A DNA stretch of 64,000 nt from Rhyzopertha dominica. Its lineage: Eukaryota > Arthropoda > Insecta > Coleoptera > Bostrichidae. The notes below the pieces were generated by a model. The model had not been told where the DNA came from and searched no databases. It saw only the letters and a program-made list of their open reading frames with translations. Position numbers and translations under genes: made by a program. The stretch lies in assembly GCA_025024175.1 (NCBI GenBank), contig QCXZ01000003.1:60344023-60408022 (forward strand). The letters run 5' to 3'. Positions 1 through 11,700 of this stretch are shown here, in pieces; the stretch's first letter is position 1, and every line of letters starts with the position of its first letter.

Positions 1-59
1 ATTTAATTTAATTCTGAATTCGTCTACATTTCCTGGATTATCCTGGATGATCCTGGGTG

Positions 60-373
60 ATAGAGCGGATAACTGAAATTACCGACCCAATTTACCGCTT
101 TGTAATTTCTCTAAAATTTTTGAGTCTTTATTATACCATCAAATTTTTGAAGCCAAGAAGCTCACGCTATCTGAAAAATAGCATGGTTTTATAAAAAAAA
201 GATCAACAAACTTAGCTGTATTTACTCAATTCAGTTTTGAGTAGGCTGACAGGGGCGAACAAGTTGATGCCATATATACGGATCTATCAGAGGCATTTGA
301 TAAGGTTAATAACTCCTGTCTTATATCTAAACTGAATCGATTGTTTGTTTTTTCTGCAAAATCAACTGATTTT
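60..373 (+). pseudogene. LINE reverse transcriptase fragment, 5' piece (CR1/Jockey group)
   Basis: This is the upstream part of a decayed non-LTR retrotransposon RT. Around 250-340 the + strand reads QVDAIYTDLSEAFDKV followed by LISKLNRL, the standard non-LTR RT motif carrying the first catalytic Asp. Upstream, 75-235 reads as a frameshifted NYRPISL...HGF block, also typical of these RTs. Stops and frameshifts show it is dead. The reading is cut at about 373 by the inverted Penelope-like element and resumes at 2365. The CR1/Jockey assignment rests on motif style only. Confidence 0.75.
361..373. repeat. Target-site duplication, left copy (13 bp)
   Basis: The 13-mer atcaactgatttt occurs here and again at 2365-2377, exactly bracketing the first Penelope-like element. 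Removing one copy together with the element rejoins the interrupted LINE reading (…NQLILIQSYLRHR…), so this is a genuine insertion scar. Confidence 0.8.
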
Positions 374-410
374 CTTATACGAGGGTGAATGCTTTCAGCG
401 TCCATAATAT

Positions 411-1020
411 AAGATAATATTTTCTCGGAAAGATCGCTGTCTCTTGAAAACACTGACAAAAAATTATAAGTCTGGACGTTTCGATTACACCTGTAATCTT
501 TGTCAAAGACGAAGAACCTCAAGATTTGCCTGACACAAGTTCAAACAAAATTTTGAAGGTAAATAAACAAATCACCAAGGGAGCGAGACGTCATAGAAAC
601 AACGTGCTAACCTGATCTGGTAGAAAAGAACCTAACGACGAAAAAGGAACTACCTACCACTAGATATACACGAACTACTTCATAAAGGATAACTACAAAA
701 TAGCCTTCCAAATGTCACCTAACTCATAATTTCAACAATCCCTATTAAAATTATTAGTATTTCTACAAATTTCTATAGCTTCTTTTATTAGATGTTTGTG
801 ATAGTATTTTTCTCTAAGTAAAATTTTTGTTTTATCAAAGTCAATCATGTGTTTAGTTAAATATGAGTGTTCAGCTACGAAAGATTTATCTAACTGTTGC
901 AGCCTAGTAGCACGTATGTGTTCTTTCAAACGCGTACCTACTTTTCTTTTAGTTTGACCTATGTAACACTTGCCGCAAGAACAAGTAATTTTGTAAACCC
1001 CTTCACTCTCTAAATGTACT
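411..1020 (-). repeat. Left arm of PLE inverted repeat (partner 1761-2364)
   Basis: Roughly 600 bp here are the reverse complement of 1761-2364 with scattered differences. One more diverged patch lies near 610-640, opposite 2140-2175. The arms cover the GIY-YIG coding region and the 3' UTR. The loop (about 1021-1760) carries the RT part of the minus copy. Confidence 0.85.
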
Positions 1021-1767
1021 TTGTCTTTAGTAGAATTTAAAATTTTATCTAAATTATTATAAGTACTATCAACAACTAAAATATCGTGTTTTCTAAGCAT
1101 CCTCTTTAATTTTTTCGAAAGGCCTTGCACATAAGGCAAACTCAACTTCAATTTACTTTGTCCTGGCTGAGAATTTACTTGATTTGGATGAGCACTTTTA
1201 TTAAAAACTGATCAAATTTTCTTATTGCTATAACCATTTCTCACTAGCGCTGATTTAAGATGATATATTTCTTTTTGTAAAGAACTCTCGTCTGATATCC
1301 TTTGTGCTCTAACAAATAACGTTCTTATAAGACTATTCTTTTGAGAGGGAGGGTGGTGAGATGTGGCATGTAAATATCTGTGTGGATGTGTGTTGGTTTT
1401 CTGTAAACTTTGTGTCCTAACTGCTCAGTGTTTGTTTTCTAAATTTGGACATCCAAGAAAGGTAAACTGCCATTGCTTTCTAATTCCATAGTAAATTGTA
1501 TGTCGGGATTTTGACTGTTCAAAACCTACCCAACTCTTCTATACCGCGGGGCCAAATAACAAAAGTGTCATCTACGTACCTATACCAGCATTTTGGCTTA
1601 AACTGAAAACTGTTTATCGCTACCCGTTCAAAATTTTCCATAAACAAATTGGCTACTACAGGACTTAGAGGTGAACCCATTGCACAACCTGACTTTTGTT
1701 CATAAAAATTATCATTCCGTAAGAAATAAGTAGATTTTAAACAATGTAACGATGTAACAAAGTACAT
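732..1767 (-). pseudogene. PLE RT and GIY-YIG endonuclease, minus copy, broken
   Basis: Read on the minus strand, 1767-1519 encodes the PLE RT palm: GCAMGSPLSPVVANLFME, then WYRYVDDTFVIW with the catalytic YVDD box. Then 1151-732 encodes the C-terminal GIY-YIG nuclease: VYKITCSCGKCYIGQTKRK, with the conserved Arg and His in TRLKEH and a Cys pair before YIG. Stops and frameshifts lie between about 1160 and 1510, so no full protein is made. The N-terminal half of the RT is missing because the copy is 5'-truncated at the head-to-head junction. PLE proteins normally carry RT plus GIY-YIG in one chain. Confidence 0.85.
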
Positions 1768-1780
1768 GTAGAGAGTGAAG

Positions 1781-2087
1781 AGTTTACAAAATTACTTGTT
1801 CTTGCGGCAAGTGTTACATAGGTCAAACTAAAAGAAAAGTAGGTACGCGTTTGAAAGAACACATACGTGCTACTAGGCTACAACAGATAGATAAATCTTC
1901 CGTAGCTGAACACTCATATTTAACTAAACACATGATTGACTTTGATAAAACAAAAATTTTACATAGAGAAAAATACTATCACAAACGTCTAATAAAAGAA
2001 GCTATAGAAATTTGTAGAAATACTAATAATTTTAACAGGGATTGTGGAAATTATGAGTTAGGTGACATTTGGAAGGCTATTTTGTAG
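1781..2087 (+). pseudogene. PLE GIY-YIG endonuclease fragment, + copy
   Basis: This is the second, inverted copy of the GIY-YIG domain. It starts just inside the domain (ITCSCGKCYIGQTKRK) and runs through TRLKEHIRATRLQQ to the family's usual C-terminus, ending …YELGDIWKAIL then stop. It lacks any RT and any start of its own. It differs from the minus copy by a few substitutions, such as RLQQID against RLQQLD, so the two halves have diverged little. Confidence 0.8.
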
Positions 2088-2252
2088 TTATCCTTTATGA
2101 AGTAGTTCGTGTATATCTAGTGGTAGGTAGTTCCTTTTTCGTCGTTCGGTTCTTTTCTATCAGATTGTCACCTTGTTTCTATGACGTCTCGCTTCCTTGG
2201 TGATTTGTTTATTTACTTTCAAAATTTTGTTTGAACTTGTGTCAGGCAAATT

Positions 2253-2310
2253 TTGAGGTTCTTCGTCTTTGACAAAGATTACAGGTGTAATCGAAACGTC
2301 CAGACTTATA
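2253..2310 (+). ncRNA. Degenerate hammerhead-like motif in PLE 3' region
   Basis: tttgacaa, then a 6-bp hairpin (gattac…gtaatc), then gaaacgtc matches the layout seen in the better-preserved cores at 3909, 14892 and 44937, but the CTGANGA box is mutated. The same motif occurs in reverse complement at about 450-505 in the other arm. Activity is unlikely. Confidence 0.3.
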
Positions 2311-2364
2311 ATTTTTTGTCAGTGTTTTCAAGAGACAGCGATCTTTCCGAGAAAATATTATCTT

Positions 2365-2790
2365 ATCAACTGATTTTGATACAATCGTACTTAAGGCATA
2401 GAGGTGCCGTTATATCTTATAACTTTTTAAATTATTTTTGTTCTGTTCCTGAATTTGGTGTTCCTCAGGGCTCAAGGTTGGATCACCTTTCTACTGTTCA
2501 TTAATAATATCTTTGAATATCATCGATATTTGCGTTTTAATGTGCAGATGACTTAAAGATTTACAATAGGTACTGTCAACTGTGTGAGAGATGCCAAGGC
2601 CTTACAAAATGATTTGGTAAGGGTTTAAGAGTAGTTTTGCTGTAAAGAGGTGGCATTAAATATTAATAAGTGTAAAACTATATCTTTCACCAAGAAAAAT
2701 TCTCTTCTACTGATTAAAACCTCTTAATGCGTGTAGTGACCATTAAAGATCTTGGCGTTATCTTAAATTTGAGGCTGACCTATATTGCCG
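2365..2790 (+). pseudogene. LINE reverse transcriptase, middle piece
   Basis: This continues the LINE interrupted at 373. It reads IQSYLRHRGAVISYN, then EFGVPQGS (the conserved GVPQG RT block), then after a frameshift ADDLKIYN (the catalytic ADD box, about 2545-2570). Next come degenerate NINKCKTISF and VTIKDLGVILNLRLTYI (about 2735-2785), the usual block downstream of the LINE palm. It is cut at about 2790 by the second PLE and resumes near 4015. It has several frameshifts and is a non-functional relic. Confidence 0.75.
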
Positions 2791-2796
2791 ATATTT

Positions 2797-3600
2797 TAAA
2801 CAGAACTTCAGTCATTAGAGACCAAACAAACAAGATAATTTTAGATTGGTATCAGAAGCCTACAAGTTCTGGTCGGTACATTCATTTTCTTTCTCAGCAC
2901 GATATGAAGGTTAAGACAAATGTCATTTGGCTTTAAAAAAAAAAGAATCATAAATATTACTCATCCTTCCTTAACTCTATCGGCACTACGACGTTTGTTC
3001 AAAATTCTTTTGGTTAACGGTTATCCAAAACTTGCACTTAAAAATCTTATTTTTAGTTCAAATTTGCAAACAGTAAACACAAATAATGCTCCCCACCTGG
3101 AATCTAATGAATCTCAATTGGTTTTCGCATCTTTTCATTTTATGTCATCATTGACTCCTAAAAAAAATTTTTTAGAACCGTTGATCATATAAAATTAGCT
3201 TGTTACAATCTCAAAACTAATTTCTCGCTTTTCTCTAAATTAAAAGATAGGATAGATAAATTCGATTGTTATGATATTGTTTACCTTATAAGTTGTATTG
3301 ATTGCCAAAAAGTGTATGTAGGCTAGACTAAACAAACTCTTAAACAAAGAACTACTTTACATAAAAGTGATGTTAAGCTTAGACCGCAAAGATGTGCTTT
3401 GGCTCAACATCTTGCAGATTGTGGACATACTTTTGATTTTAATAATCCTAAAATCTTGGCAAAGGTAAACAATTACAAAAAAAGACTTTTTATGGAGATG
3501 AGCCATATCTATGTCCGGAACGATACTGTTAATAAAAAATCCGATATTAATAATGTTAGCAACATCTATAAATACTTTTTTTCATTTAGACCGCATATAT
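2797..3600 (+). pseudogene. PLE RT connector and GIY-YIG, broken
   Basis: Three frames must be joined to read it: 2797-2936 (IILDWYQKPTSSGRYIHF…), 2938-3190 (RRLFKILLVNGYPKLALKNL…) and about 3270-3600 (VYLISCIDCQKVYVG, stop, TKQTLKQRTTLHKSDV…LAQHLADCGHTFDF…SNIYKYFFS). The Cys residues before YVG and the His of LHKSD match the intact PLE at 13.6 kb. At least two frameshifts and one nonsense codon disable it. Confidence 0.75.
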
Positions 3601-3908
3601 GACCACAGTCTCGTTTCCCGGTAGCTTTTTTTTGTAAAATTAATTTATCTTTCATCAATTTTTTATGTCATTTTTGACGCCTGGCAAAAATTTTTTCTTA
3701 CTTACAATTGTCGTGTTTTTTTTTGATGGACCACATACCTTTTTACCTGATGTTTGTGACGGAGTAGTTTGCTACCTTTAATGTAATTGAAGTAGCCATC
3801 CTGCCTAATGAATTTAAAAACCTTTGCATTTTATGATCGGCTTTGTTGCTGTAAGTTGTGTTTTATTATCATTTTGATGTATTGTATCATACTGGTTTTT
3901 CTTTGTTC

Positions 3909-3943
3909 CTGACGAAGGGCCACTAATTTAGGCCCGAAATATA
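3909..3943 (+). ncRNA. Hammerhead-ribozyme-like core in PLE 3' UTR
   Basis: CTGACGA (3909-3915) is followed by an extra A, a 5-bp stem (GGGCC 3917-3921 with GGCCC 3931-3935), then GAA, the self-complementary tetramer ATAT, and A. This is the type-I hammerhead core order with a minimal stem III that could pair only between two monomers. Hammerheads are documented in PLEs. The extra A at the base of stem II and a poor stem I argue for weak or lost activity. Confidence 0.4.
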
Positions 3944-4004
3944 AACATTTGCAATATTTGCCTCGCCTATTATTGCCCCTATAGCCGGATACCCAATAAT
4001 ATAA

Positions 4005-4450
4005 CAACTTATTATCTACAATGTATATAGTCCTAGTTCGATCTAGATTAGAGTACTGTTCCGTAATCTGGGGTTCGACATATGCTGTAGAACGGGTTCA
4101 GAGACACTGTTTAATATTTATTATTGTTATTAAAAACTGATTTACTTGAGTTTGTTATCAATTTAGCTCGTGACATGATCGAAAATCACTTCCCTTGTCG
4201 GCTCGCGATTTTTTAACATTGTCACTTGCCGACGAAATTTTACCACATATACCATTTTGTGATAGACTTTTTATGGGCGGTTTTAATTTTAATTTTTTAG
4301 AAATATTACATAAAATTAACAAGAAATTGTCTGAGTTCCCACAGAATATCAGCGTGTTAGTGCGATGCAAATGATCGGAAATCAATTGACATGTTGACAG
4401 GGTCGGTAGTCTTATTATATAGGACGCTATAAATGCCTGCTGAAGATGAG
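4005..4450 (+). pseudogene. LINE C-terminal piece, third part of the split LINE
   Basis: The + strand reads YIVLVRSRLEYCSVIWGS followed by VERVQRH, the conserved LINE block downstream of the palm (LVRSKLEY…IERVQR). After stops it continues with weak matches (RLFMGGFNFN, EILHKINKKL, about 4255-4330) to the usual C-terminal region. It completes the element begun at 60-373 and 2365-2790, so one LINE is spread over 4.4 kb by two PLE insertions. The end point is approximate. Confidence 0.65.
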
Positions 4451-6528
4451 GATGCCGATTTCAGGCTTGTCAGTAATTAGAAACTAATGGTACTTGAAAC
4501 TTATATAGATCAGAGCTCTGATTAATGGGAAAGCTAAGTAAAAAGTCGGTTAACATGCGGTAAACACGGGAATCGCCTTCTGATGTATGACCGTCCGTAA
4601 TACGAATAGGAAAGCATTTGATCGTGATCTCAAGTCAAGATACCCGGTGGTTGTTGCTGCACCTCAGATTGATCGATAGTCAGCCGGTAATTGATTAAGT
4701 AGTGTAATTTTCTACGGCCGTAGTAGGAGTCTATTAGTCTTCACGTTCTTTTGCAACCGTTCATTGACCAATACCCTTACTTTATGCGCGCGGCGGTTTT
4801 ATTTATTGAGTCGGTGCCGCGAAGGCAAACTTGCAATTTTAAAGCTTCCTGTGTTCGCTAAATGATGTCCATTCTATGAGGCTGGGTGGCAGTAATTAAG
4901 TGGCTTTGTTGAAAAAGCGGGATGGGAAAGGACGGAAGTCCTTTGCTTGAAAGAACGTAGAAGATCCTTTTGTAAATGCCCGGACGATAACTCATAGTCG
5001 AGTACGCAGGAAATTGCTAGCTGTTACCAAGTTACTTTTACATCAAAACGGCAGTTAAGTTCTTTATCTTCTGTTGTAATTATGACATGCGAGGGTTTGC
5101 ATCTGCTTTGCGGATAGCCTTTCGCAGCTTTACTAATATCATGAATGGTATCCAGAGCTTTAAGAGATTTTTTGTGAAAGCTTGGTTAGTTATATTGTTT
5201 GGGTACGCAGTATAACATAAAACTAGCGAAAACAACTTCATTATAGAATGTTACTTTACCCGTAGGGCTCAGTTGCCGACATCTAGCTCTACAGGGTCAT
5301 TTTTGCTTGTGACCGGCAATTCGAACTAACAAATTTGAAAAGGACTTCTTTATATATCTTANTTATTAGGCTATATTTCGACTAAGATTGAAACAACTTG
5401 ATATACATAATAGTTTTAAAATATAAAATCAATTAAAATACACTACTGTATAAGAAATACCGAGTGTCGATAAAGTGGAGAATAAAATTTAAAATAAGGC
5501 TTGTTTGCAAAAATCGAAAAACGCTAATACAGATACATAACTGCAGATTTAGAAAGAACTTTATTTTGAGACGACTGAAACAGAGTCTGTACTATAACCA
5601 ATATATGATATCATTAAATGTTTTTTGTAGAACCCATTTGGTGTCATTCTGGCGCTTACTATCTAAGGCCGAAACCTACTGGTACTTTGTGTTTCTTCTA
5701 AATGTAATAAAAATTTGTAGAAGATAGTTCCAGAAATAACGAAAACGTCGACTAGTATTAATAGAATAAAAGCTAACACCTGTAAATTACAGTGAACGTG
5801 AAAGAATTCAAAATCTACAGATGCTGGAATCCACAGATAATAACTTTTTTGTGGTTTAGTCAAATTAGTGAAAATATAACATTGCAATCAAAAGCCGACT
5901 TTGTATGGATACGACATGGACAGTGATATTTCTCAAAAAATATAGTGACGATTCTCAGACAAGTAATTTAAATCTGCGATCTGATGACTGTTTAATTAGA
6001 AATGCATTTGGCATCAATACACTAAAAGCTATCATTCTTTTAGTTTCACTCTAATGTACAGATGAGAACTTTTTGTCTGATCTTAGTCGACGTACTTGTT
6101 ATTTTTTGGAATTGTGCTCCTCACTTCAATATATTCAGTCGGCAGGAACAAAAAGTACTAGTCCGCTTAACCCAACGTCTCGAATAACACAAAATGTTTA
6201 GGGTTCTATTATAATAAAAACAGTTAATGGCGTCATATCTTTGTCCTAACAAACTGCTCTGTTTCAATCATCTCAAANTAAAGCTCTTTTTAAATTTTGT
6301 AAACTGTTTTAGCATTTTTTTTTGATTTTTGAAATAACCCTTATTTTTAATTTTATGTGTTACGTGCTTAATGGACGTTCTATATGCAGTGTGCTTTATT
6401 TATGTTAGGAGTATTTCAGGAAATTGTGATGGTATTTATTTAAAAATTTGAAAGGATAACTCATGTGTAAGGGCAAGTTGAAATTAAAATATTTTTTATA
6501 TTTGTATCATTTTCGCCCATTATTTTTA
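4451..6528. other. No recognised feature
   Basis: The stretch 4560-5110 is less AT-rich than its surroundings but carries no convincing ORF. The rest is AT-rich with short random ORFs. Single unknown bases occur at 5362 and 6278. Confidence 0.5.
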
Positions 6529-6536
6529 GTAGTATG

Positions 6537-7955
6537 CATTTGCGTAGCCAGCTTTTGGTCTGGGTGGGGGACAAAGCAGGAGTTTCCGTTAGTGAATAAT
6601 TCAACATAAATAAAAATGTGCCTTTATCGGATTGTGTACCTAAGTAATTAATGACGTATTTGTTCCATGAACAATCTTCGTTGATTTTCTCCAAGGTGAC
6701 TTAAAACATCTTCTGTGAACACCCAAATTATTTATGTTTTTTATATACACTGACCATACAAAACTCATTTATTCCTAATTCAATTATTGATGATCTAAGT
6801 TAGGTGATATCTAGCGCGTTCAGTTGCATCTATCACGTTTAACATTTTATTGATACATTTTATTTGGAAAAATAAAGATTCGTGATCCACATCATAATAT
6901 ATAGCAACGTTAAACGAAGTACTAAAGAAAGATAAATTTCCCCTTAAGCATCTTAAGCCATAAGCCTTAAGAATAGGAAGCTCGTAAAGATAAAACATTA
7001 TCAAAACTCGGAATGAGGAAACAACCTAAGCTGCTGGCTTAGTTAATCTTAGTTAAACTTAAAAATACAAGCCCCAGCAATATGCGTCAGCTGGCCAAAT
7101 ACCCCTAACCAGCATTAAATTAATGGTTGTTTTATCTCTAACAATTTTTATTCATACGTCTAATTTTACTTAAAAATGTACTTCTTTTTGCTCTTTGGCT
7201 AAAATACTGACCGGGGCATAAATTAAAAATAATGCTTTTAGGTCGATTATAGCAATGCTAGATAATAACCAGACGCTTCAACACATCAGAAAAATGATAG
7301 CATATTACATTTCAACGTTTGACGACGATTTTGTACACATTATGAGTACTGCGTAAAATCAGAATTAGATACTTGCATAAAATTATGCAAGACATGCTTT
7401 GTTATGAACACCGTACAGAACATGCCATCTTTTTTTAGACTGAGCATTTGGTTTTATTTGATTATTACATTTTTAGTTTAGCTATTATTTTTTTTTGAGT
7501 TAAGCCAGCCTCCGTAGTCCACCAGTGCACTGCTACCAAAAATTAACCCATAACTTAATATTTTAACCAAATTAAGCCTCATTTAAATAAACTGAAATAT
7601 ATTTAATCGGATTTGCCAAAGACTTTTGTATACTGACATTTTAACAGCACACCTGGTTTTAAATCGTGCAACGCGAATTTAGAAATTTGTAAGGAAGAAG
7701 GTTGGAGTTACCGCCAAATACAAATATGTGACCATATATAACAGAATCATGCATAGTTGAACAATCCCTATAGGAAAACATATTAGAAGAGCTGAACAAA
7801 ATAGAAATCGTGTTATGACTCCTGACCCAAGATAAGCTTGGAAACTTAACTAACGAGCTAAATGTATGGAAGGTAGGAAGGTGGGAAGGAGCCAGAGTTG
7901 GCAGTCCAAGTACAGTGGGGGGCAGCTGTCCCCCCCCCGCTTCGGTACGCCTTTG
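6537..7955. mobile_element. hAT-like non-autonomous element, 1.42 kb
   Basis: The outer ends are imperfect inverted repeats: catttgcgtagccagc at 6537, and at the right end the reverse complement reads caaaggcgtaccgaag. Both ends carry a G-rich or C-rich run just inside (gtgggggac; cccccccccgc). They are bracketed by a perfect 8-bp direct duplication gtagtatg at 6529-6536 and 7956-7963. An 8-bp duplication with CA…GCGTA termini is the hAT superfamily pattern. No transposase was recognised inside, so the copy is a deletion derivative or too decayed to read. Confidence 0.7.
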
Positions 7956-8479
7956 GTAGTATGTACTTTGAATTTTTGAATACATCAATAAACTGCTGTT
8001 TCGTATAAAATATTTATCGATTCAGGTTAGTTGCAAAGTTAAGTATTTTGATTTAGTGACTGAGCTATTAGCATTCATGCCAGAGAAACTATTTGTTACG
8101 TGCTTTTCAAGGATGTTACAATTTTTGTCATAATGTGTGCAAGGTGTTTATTATTGTACAATTTACTGAACTTCAATAGGTAATAACATTTTTATTTCAT
8201 ATAGAATGGCCCATTTTTGTTGTCATATTTCTGAATTACGAATGGTATAAGGTTGTCTTTAGTTTTAAGAACATATGCATCCATCAGCTGCTCATGTACG
8301 GATGAAGTAGCCACTGGAAAATGAAATTGTGTGTTTAATGCTGCATATAAATGCGTTTTAACGAACAATGTCTTTAATTAATAACCTTTGACTTATTAAA
8401 GTTAAGAATGAGGAAAAATGCCAAAATAATAACCAAAAACGAATAAGAAATAATAAGGAAATCAAATTTAGTAAAATGT

Positions 8480-8755
8480 TCAAAAATAATTCCGTTTAGT
8501 TCCACGCACTTGCTTGCTTTTTTTAACAGATTCATTTGTAGCTTGTAGCTGCTAAGGGGGCAGGTATTTAAAAGCTCGGCGAATTAACGCTTTCATGTTA
8601 TTTTCACATTTTCTGTGGTTACTGGATCTGTATAACCCTTGTTTTATATAGTCTCATGCAGAAAAGTCCAACGATGTTAGATTCGGCGATCGTGGAGGGC
8701 CATGGGTGTGAACCTTTATTGTCTATTTTCCGTCAAACATTTTTTCAAGACAATC
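8480..8755 (-). pseudogene. Mariner-type transposase C-terminal relic
   Basis: The minus strand reads HGPPRSPNLTSLDFS, stop, DYIKQGLYRSS, and later in another frame CVELNGIIFEHFTKF. This matches the C-terminus of the insect transposases represented here by the copy at 48758 (RSPDLTALDFFLWG). Stops and a frameshift are present. No terminal repeats were found. Confidence 0.6.
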
Positions 8756-8759
8756 GCTA

Positions 8760-11700
8760 ATTGACCTAGTATTAAAACAATATTAAAAAAAATAACAGCT
8801 TCAATAACTCGATTATTCAAAATGTATATATGTATGTACAACTGCAGCTTCTCATGCTAACAGCAAGGTAATTCATTTAACCGTTTTTTGTACATTTTGC
8901 CCATCTAGTATTCGTGAGAAAATTATTATCTTGTTGTGTTAGCAAAATAACAAATTCACAATAATTTACTTTTTGTGAATCTCCTTGATGTTAATGTTGA
9001 ATCTGTAAGAAAATGGACTGACGAACATGATATGGCCTTAAATTCACTTTACCATCCTTCAAGGATGCCCTATATAGNGTGTTAAGTAAAGAAGGCTATT
9101 GTGTTAACCTATTTATCTTCCTGATAGACTAGGATTTTTTTTCTGCAGAAATTGCCGCTAATTACTGCAATTGCCATTTTATTTGAAGTAAAATAGTTAT
9201 TAGCAGTGGGTAACTTCAGTAGAAGTTTAGAGGTGGCGTGTCTTAAAGCAAGCACATATGTATTAGTCGTCGGTCTTTGGAATAAGCTCTTTTGTNNCAG
9301 TTTAAATACAATTTCAATGATGCTAAGTCGTTTTGCAAAATTATATTTATTATTCTTGGAAGTGATTACCATTACTTGTGTTCAAAATAATCTTCTAAGA
9401 ATTGGCCAAAGAAGCAAAATCTGTGCAACCAGGTTTTTAACGTTACCTAGCAGAAGGCTAGCTATGCAAACCTGCATCTAATAAGTAACAACAATAACAA
9501 TAAAATAAAATTCAACTAAACCTAATCCGCAGTCCTAGAACAGTTTTGTTGTGGTTCCAACAAGATGGTCCCAATTTTTGATATCAGATAGGTTGCTTTG
9601 ACATCTCAGTCTATAGATCTATGGAACACAATAAAAACTCAAACCTATTGCATACTGTTACAAAAAATACCTTTGTGTTAGTGCTTTCGTGCATGTTTTT
9701 ATCATTATTATTATATGAGATTAGCGAACCGACATAATAACAGTATTATATTTTACTCCTCTCAGTAACAGAAATTTTTAGACCTATACAATACATTGCA
9801 TTTTCCAGGACAGACCTGAATTTCAAATACGTAGTCTTTAATTCTTTAAATTTTGCCATATAAGTACCTCTAGCCAACAAACAAATTTGAGAGGCGGTCA
9901 CGTCCGTACGTATACCTATAAGTGACCTTGGTCAGCAGCTGGAGTCTCACTGGAGTCATCTTCATTAAGACGGTGTCTGCGACTTATAGCGCCGCAAACA
10001 ACATATTGATTAAGAGCAGCAAAAACCACGGAGCGAGTGTGCAGCGAATAATATGGAAGTTATCCGCTGGTGTTTTGTCGTTATTTTTATACCCGACTAA
10101 TTGAATATTATTCTTCGTCCTCGTTGTGCGACTTATAAAGCAGAAGGTTTTGAAGAGTATTTATTTAAATATTCTTGATGAGTATTGTTTAAAATTATCT
10201 GCATAACGGTTATTTTCCCGTTGTTTACTTAAAAAATATAGACTTTCAACCTGTTAAACAATAATTTACTTCTAAGACTTGCCTTACCTATAGTTTTATG
10301 TCAAAAATCCATCAATGATATAATAATAATATAATAATAAGATCATATCATATATGACATTGATTAGTTATAATGGATTATGATATAACAATTTGTTACA
10401 ATGTCGTTGCGTAGCTTGCACTAGACTGTATAAAAATTTGTGTGTGTGTGGGGGGGGGGGACAAAACGAATCTCAAGTTTCTGGATTTTTCGAAGAGAGT
10501 TTGATAATGTTTACAAAAAACAATTGAACATCATCTGTTAAAGATATTGACTTGTTAGTTTAAATAGAACGACCCTACTTTTTATACGACGAGAAGGAAT
10601 CTTCTTACTTCTAAATGACCTAGAAAGAGAATGATTCTGTGGAGGAGATGAAATAATGACCGCTACAGCAGACATAATAAATGAGAAAATCGCAGTTCAC
10701 ACGTAAACGTTTAGTTAATAATGTGTTTTGGTGTTGCATACTTGTGCTCGTGTTGTGGTTGTTTTTGTTGTCGTGCTTACAGTGAAGTAGTTCCGTGTAT
10801 CTAACCAAGTGTATACAAGAAGTTACAAAATTGTGGTACAGAAACATTCTACGCAGCACAATTGGCTGATGAAATAGATATATGGGGTAACATTGTCCAG
10901 CAATAACACATAAACCAGGCAAGATAAATCACACCAGACAAAACATGTGGAAGTTAGGCAATAGCTTGGGAGAAACTGTACAAGGTCTACGATCAAAATA
11001 CAACTCAGAAGAATCCCAGCGCTCATACATGACTTGAAACAAAAAGGCTTCAGTTGGAGAGAACAAATCTTAGAGGCAACAGCAGAAAGAAGGAGTAAAA
11101 GGAACCACTGCGGTAGTGCTATAGTTTTGTCTAGAGACCAGGAAGCCATGGAAATAAGCCCACGACCGTAAATAATCTCTAATCTATAATATATAAAAAT
11201 GCACACATTCAAGAATAATCCCCTAGATCATCACCCCATCTAGAGCTCCAGCAAGCAATCGGACAAACAGATGAAATCACACAAGGAAACGTCAACATTA
11301 TCATAAAAGAGAAACCTAAACAAGATACAGAAATCGAACAACAACATAAAATTGTAAGAGTTTAATTCACATTGTGTCCTAGTGTTATATACTTATGTTT
11401 GCGTTACTATTATAATTGTTACAGTAGCTATAGTGATGGTACATGTATACAAAAAATTACACAATAGTGGTACATAAAATCCTGGAAGACGGAAACTACC
11501 CTCGAAGCTCAGAAGTACCTTGTAAAAAACTTCAAAAAATACGAACAACGTAAACCTCAATGGAAAATGCCGACAGAATCTCCGCACTCTTATTAAACGA
11601 CCTCCAACAAACACATCCGTGCTTTACACGAAAAACAGCTATAGAGAGGATAAGTCAGAAACCAGGGCAAAATTAGAAATAATAGCTAGAAGAGAAATCA

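Larger units (their letters stand above)
374..2364. mobile_element. Penelope-like element, head-to-head inverted composite
   Basis: This PLE insertion consists of a minus-strand 5'-truncated copy (about 374-1767) joined head to head to a shorter + strand copy of its 3' part (about 1761-2364). It is flanked by a 13-bp duplication and interrupts an older LINE. Both halves carry the GIY-YIG endonuclease C-terminus and the same 3' untranslated region. PLEs are known to occur with partial inverted copies of their own ends (pseudo-LTRs), which this resembles. The inner junction lies in a shared acaaagtaca. The left half carries about 37 bp more of the 3' end (374-410) than the right half. Confidence 0.8.
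2790..3995 (+). mobile_element. Penelope-like element, second copy, 5'-truncated
   Basis: This + strand PLE is inserted in the same LINE. The protein begins downstream of the RT active site (TSVIRDQTNKIILDWYQKPT, about 2806-2866). It continues through the connecting region with frameshifts and ends in a GIY-YIG domain (about 3270-3600) in which the codon after YVG is a stop. The 3' UTR contains the hammerhead-like core at 3909. It belongs to the same broad family as the element at 13.6 kb (shared NKIILDWYQKPT and GRYI). No clear target duplication was found. Confidence 0.75.
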
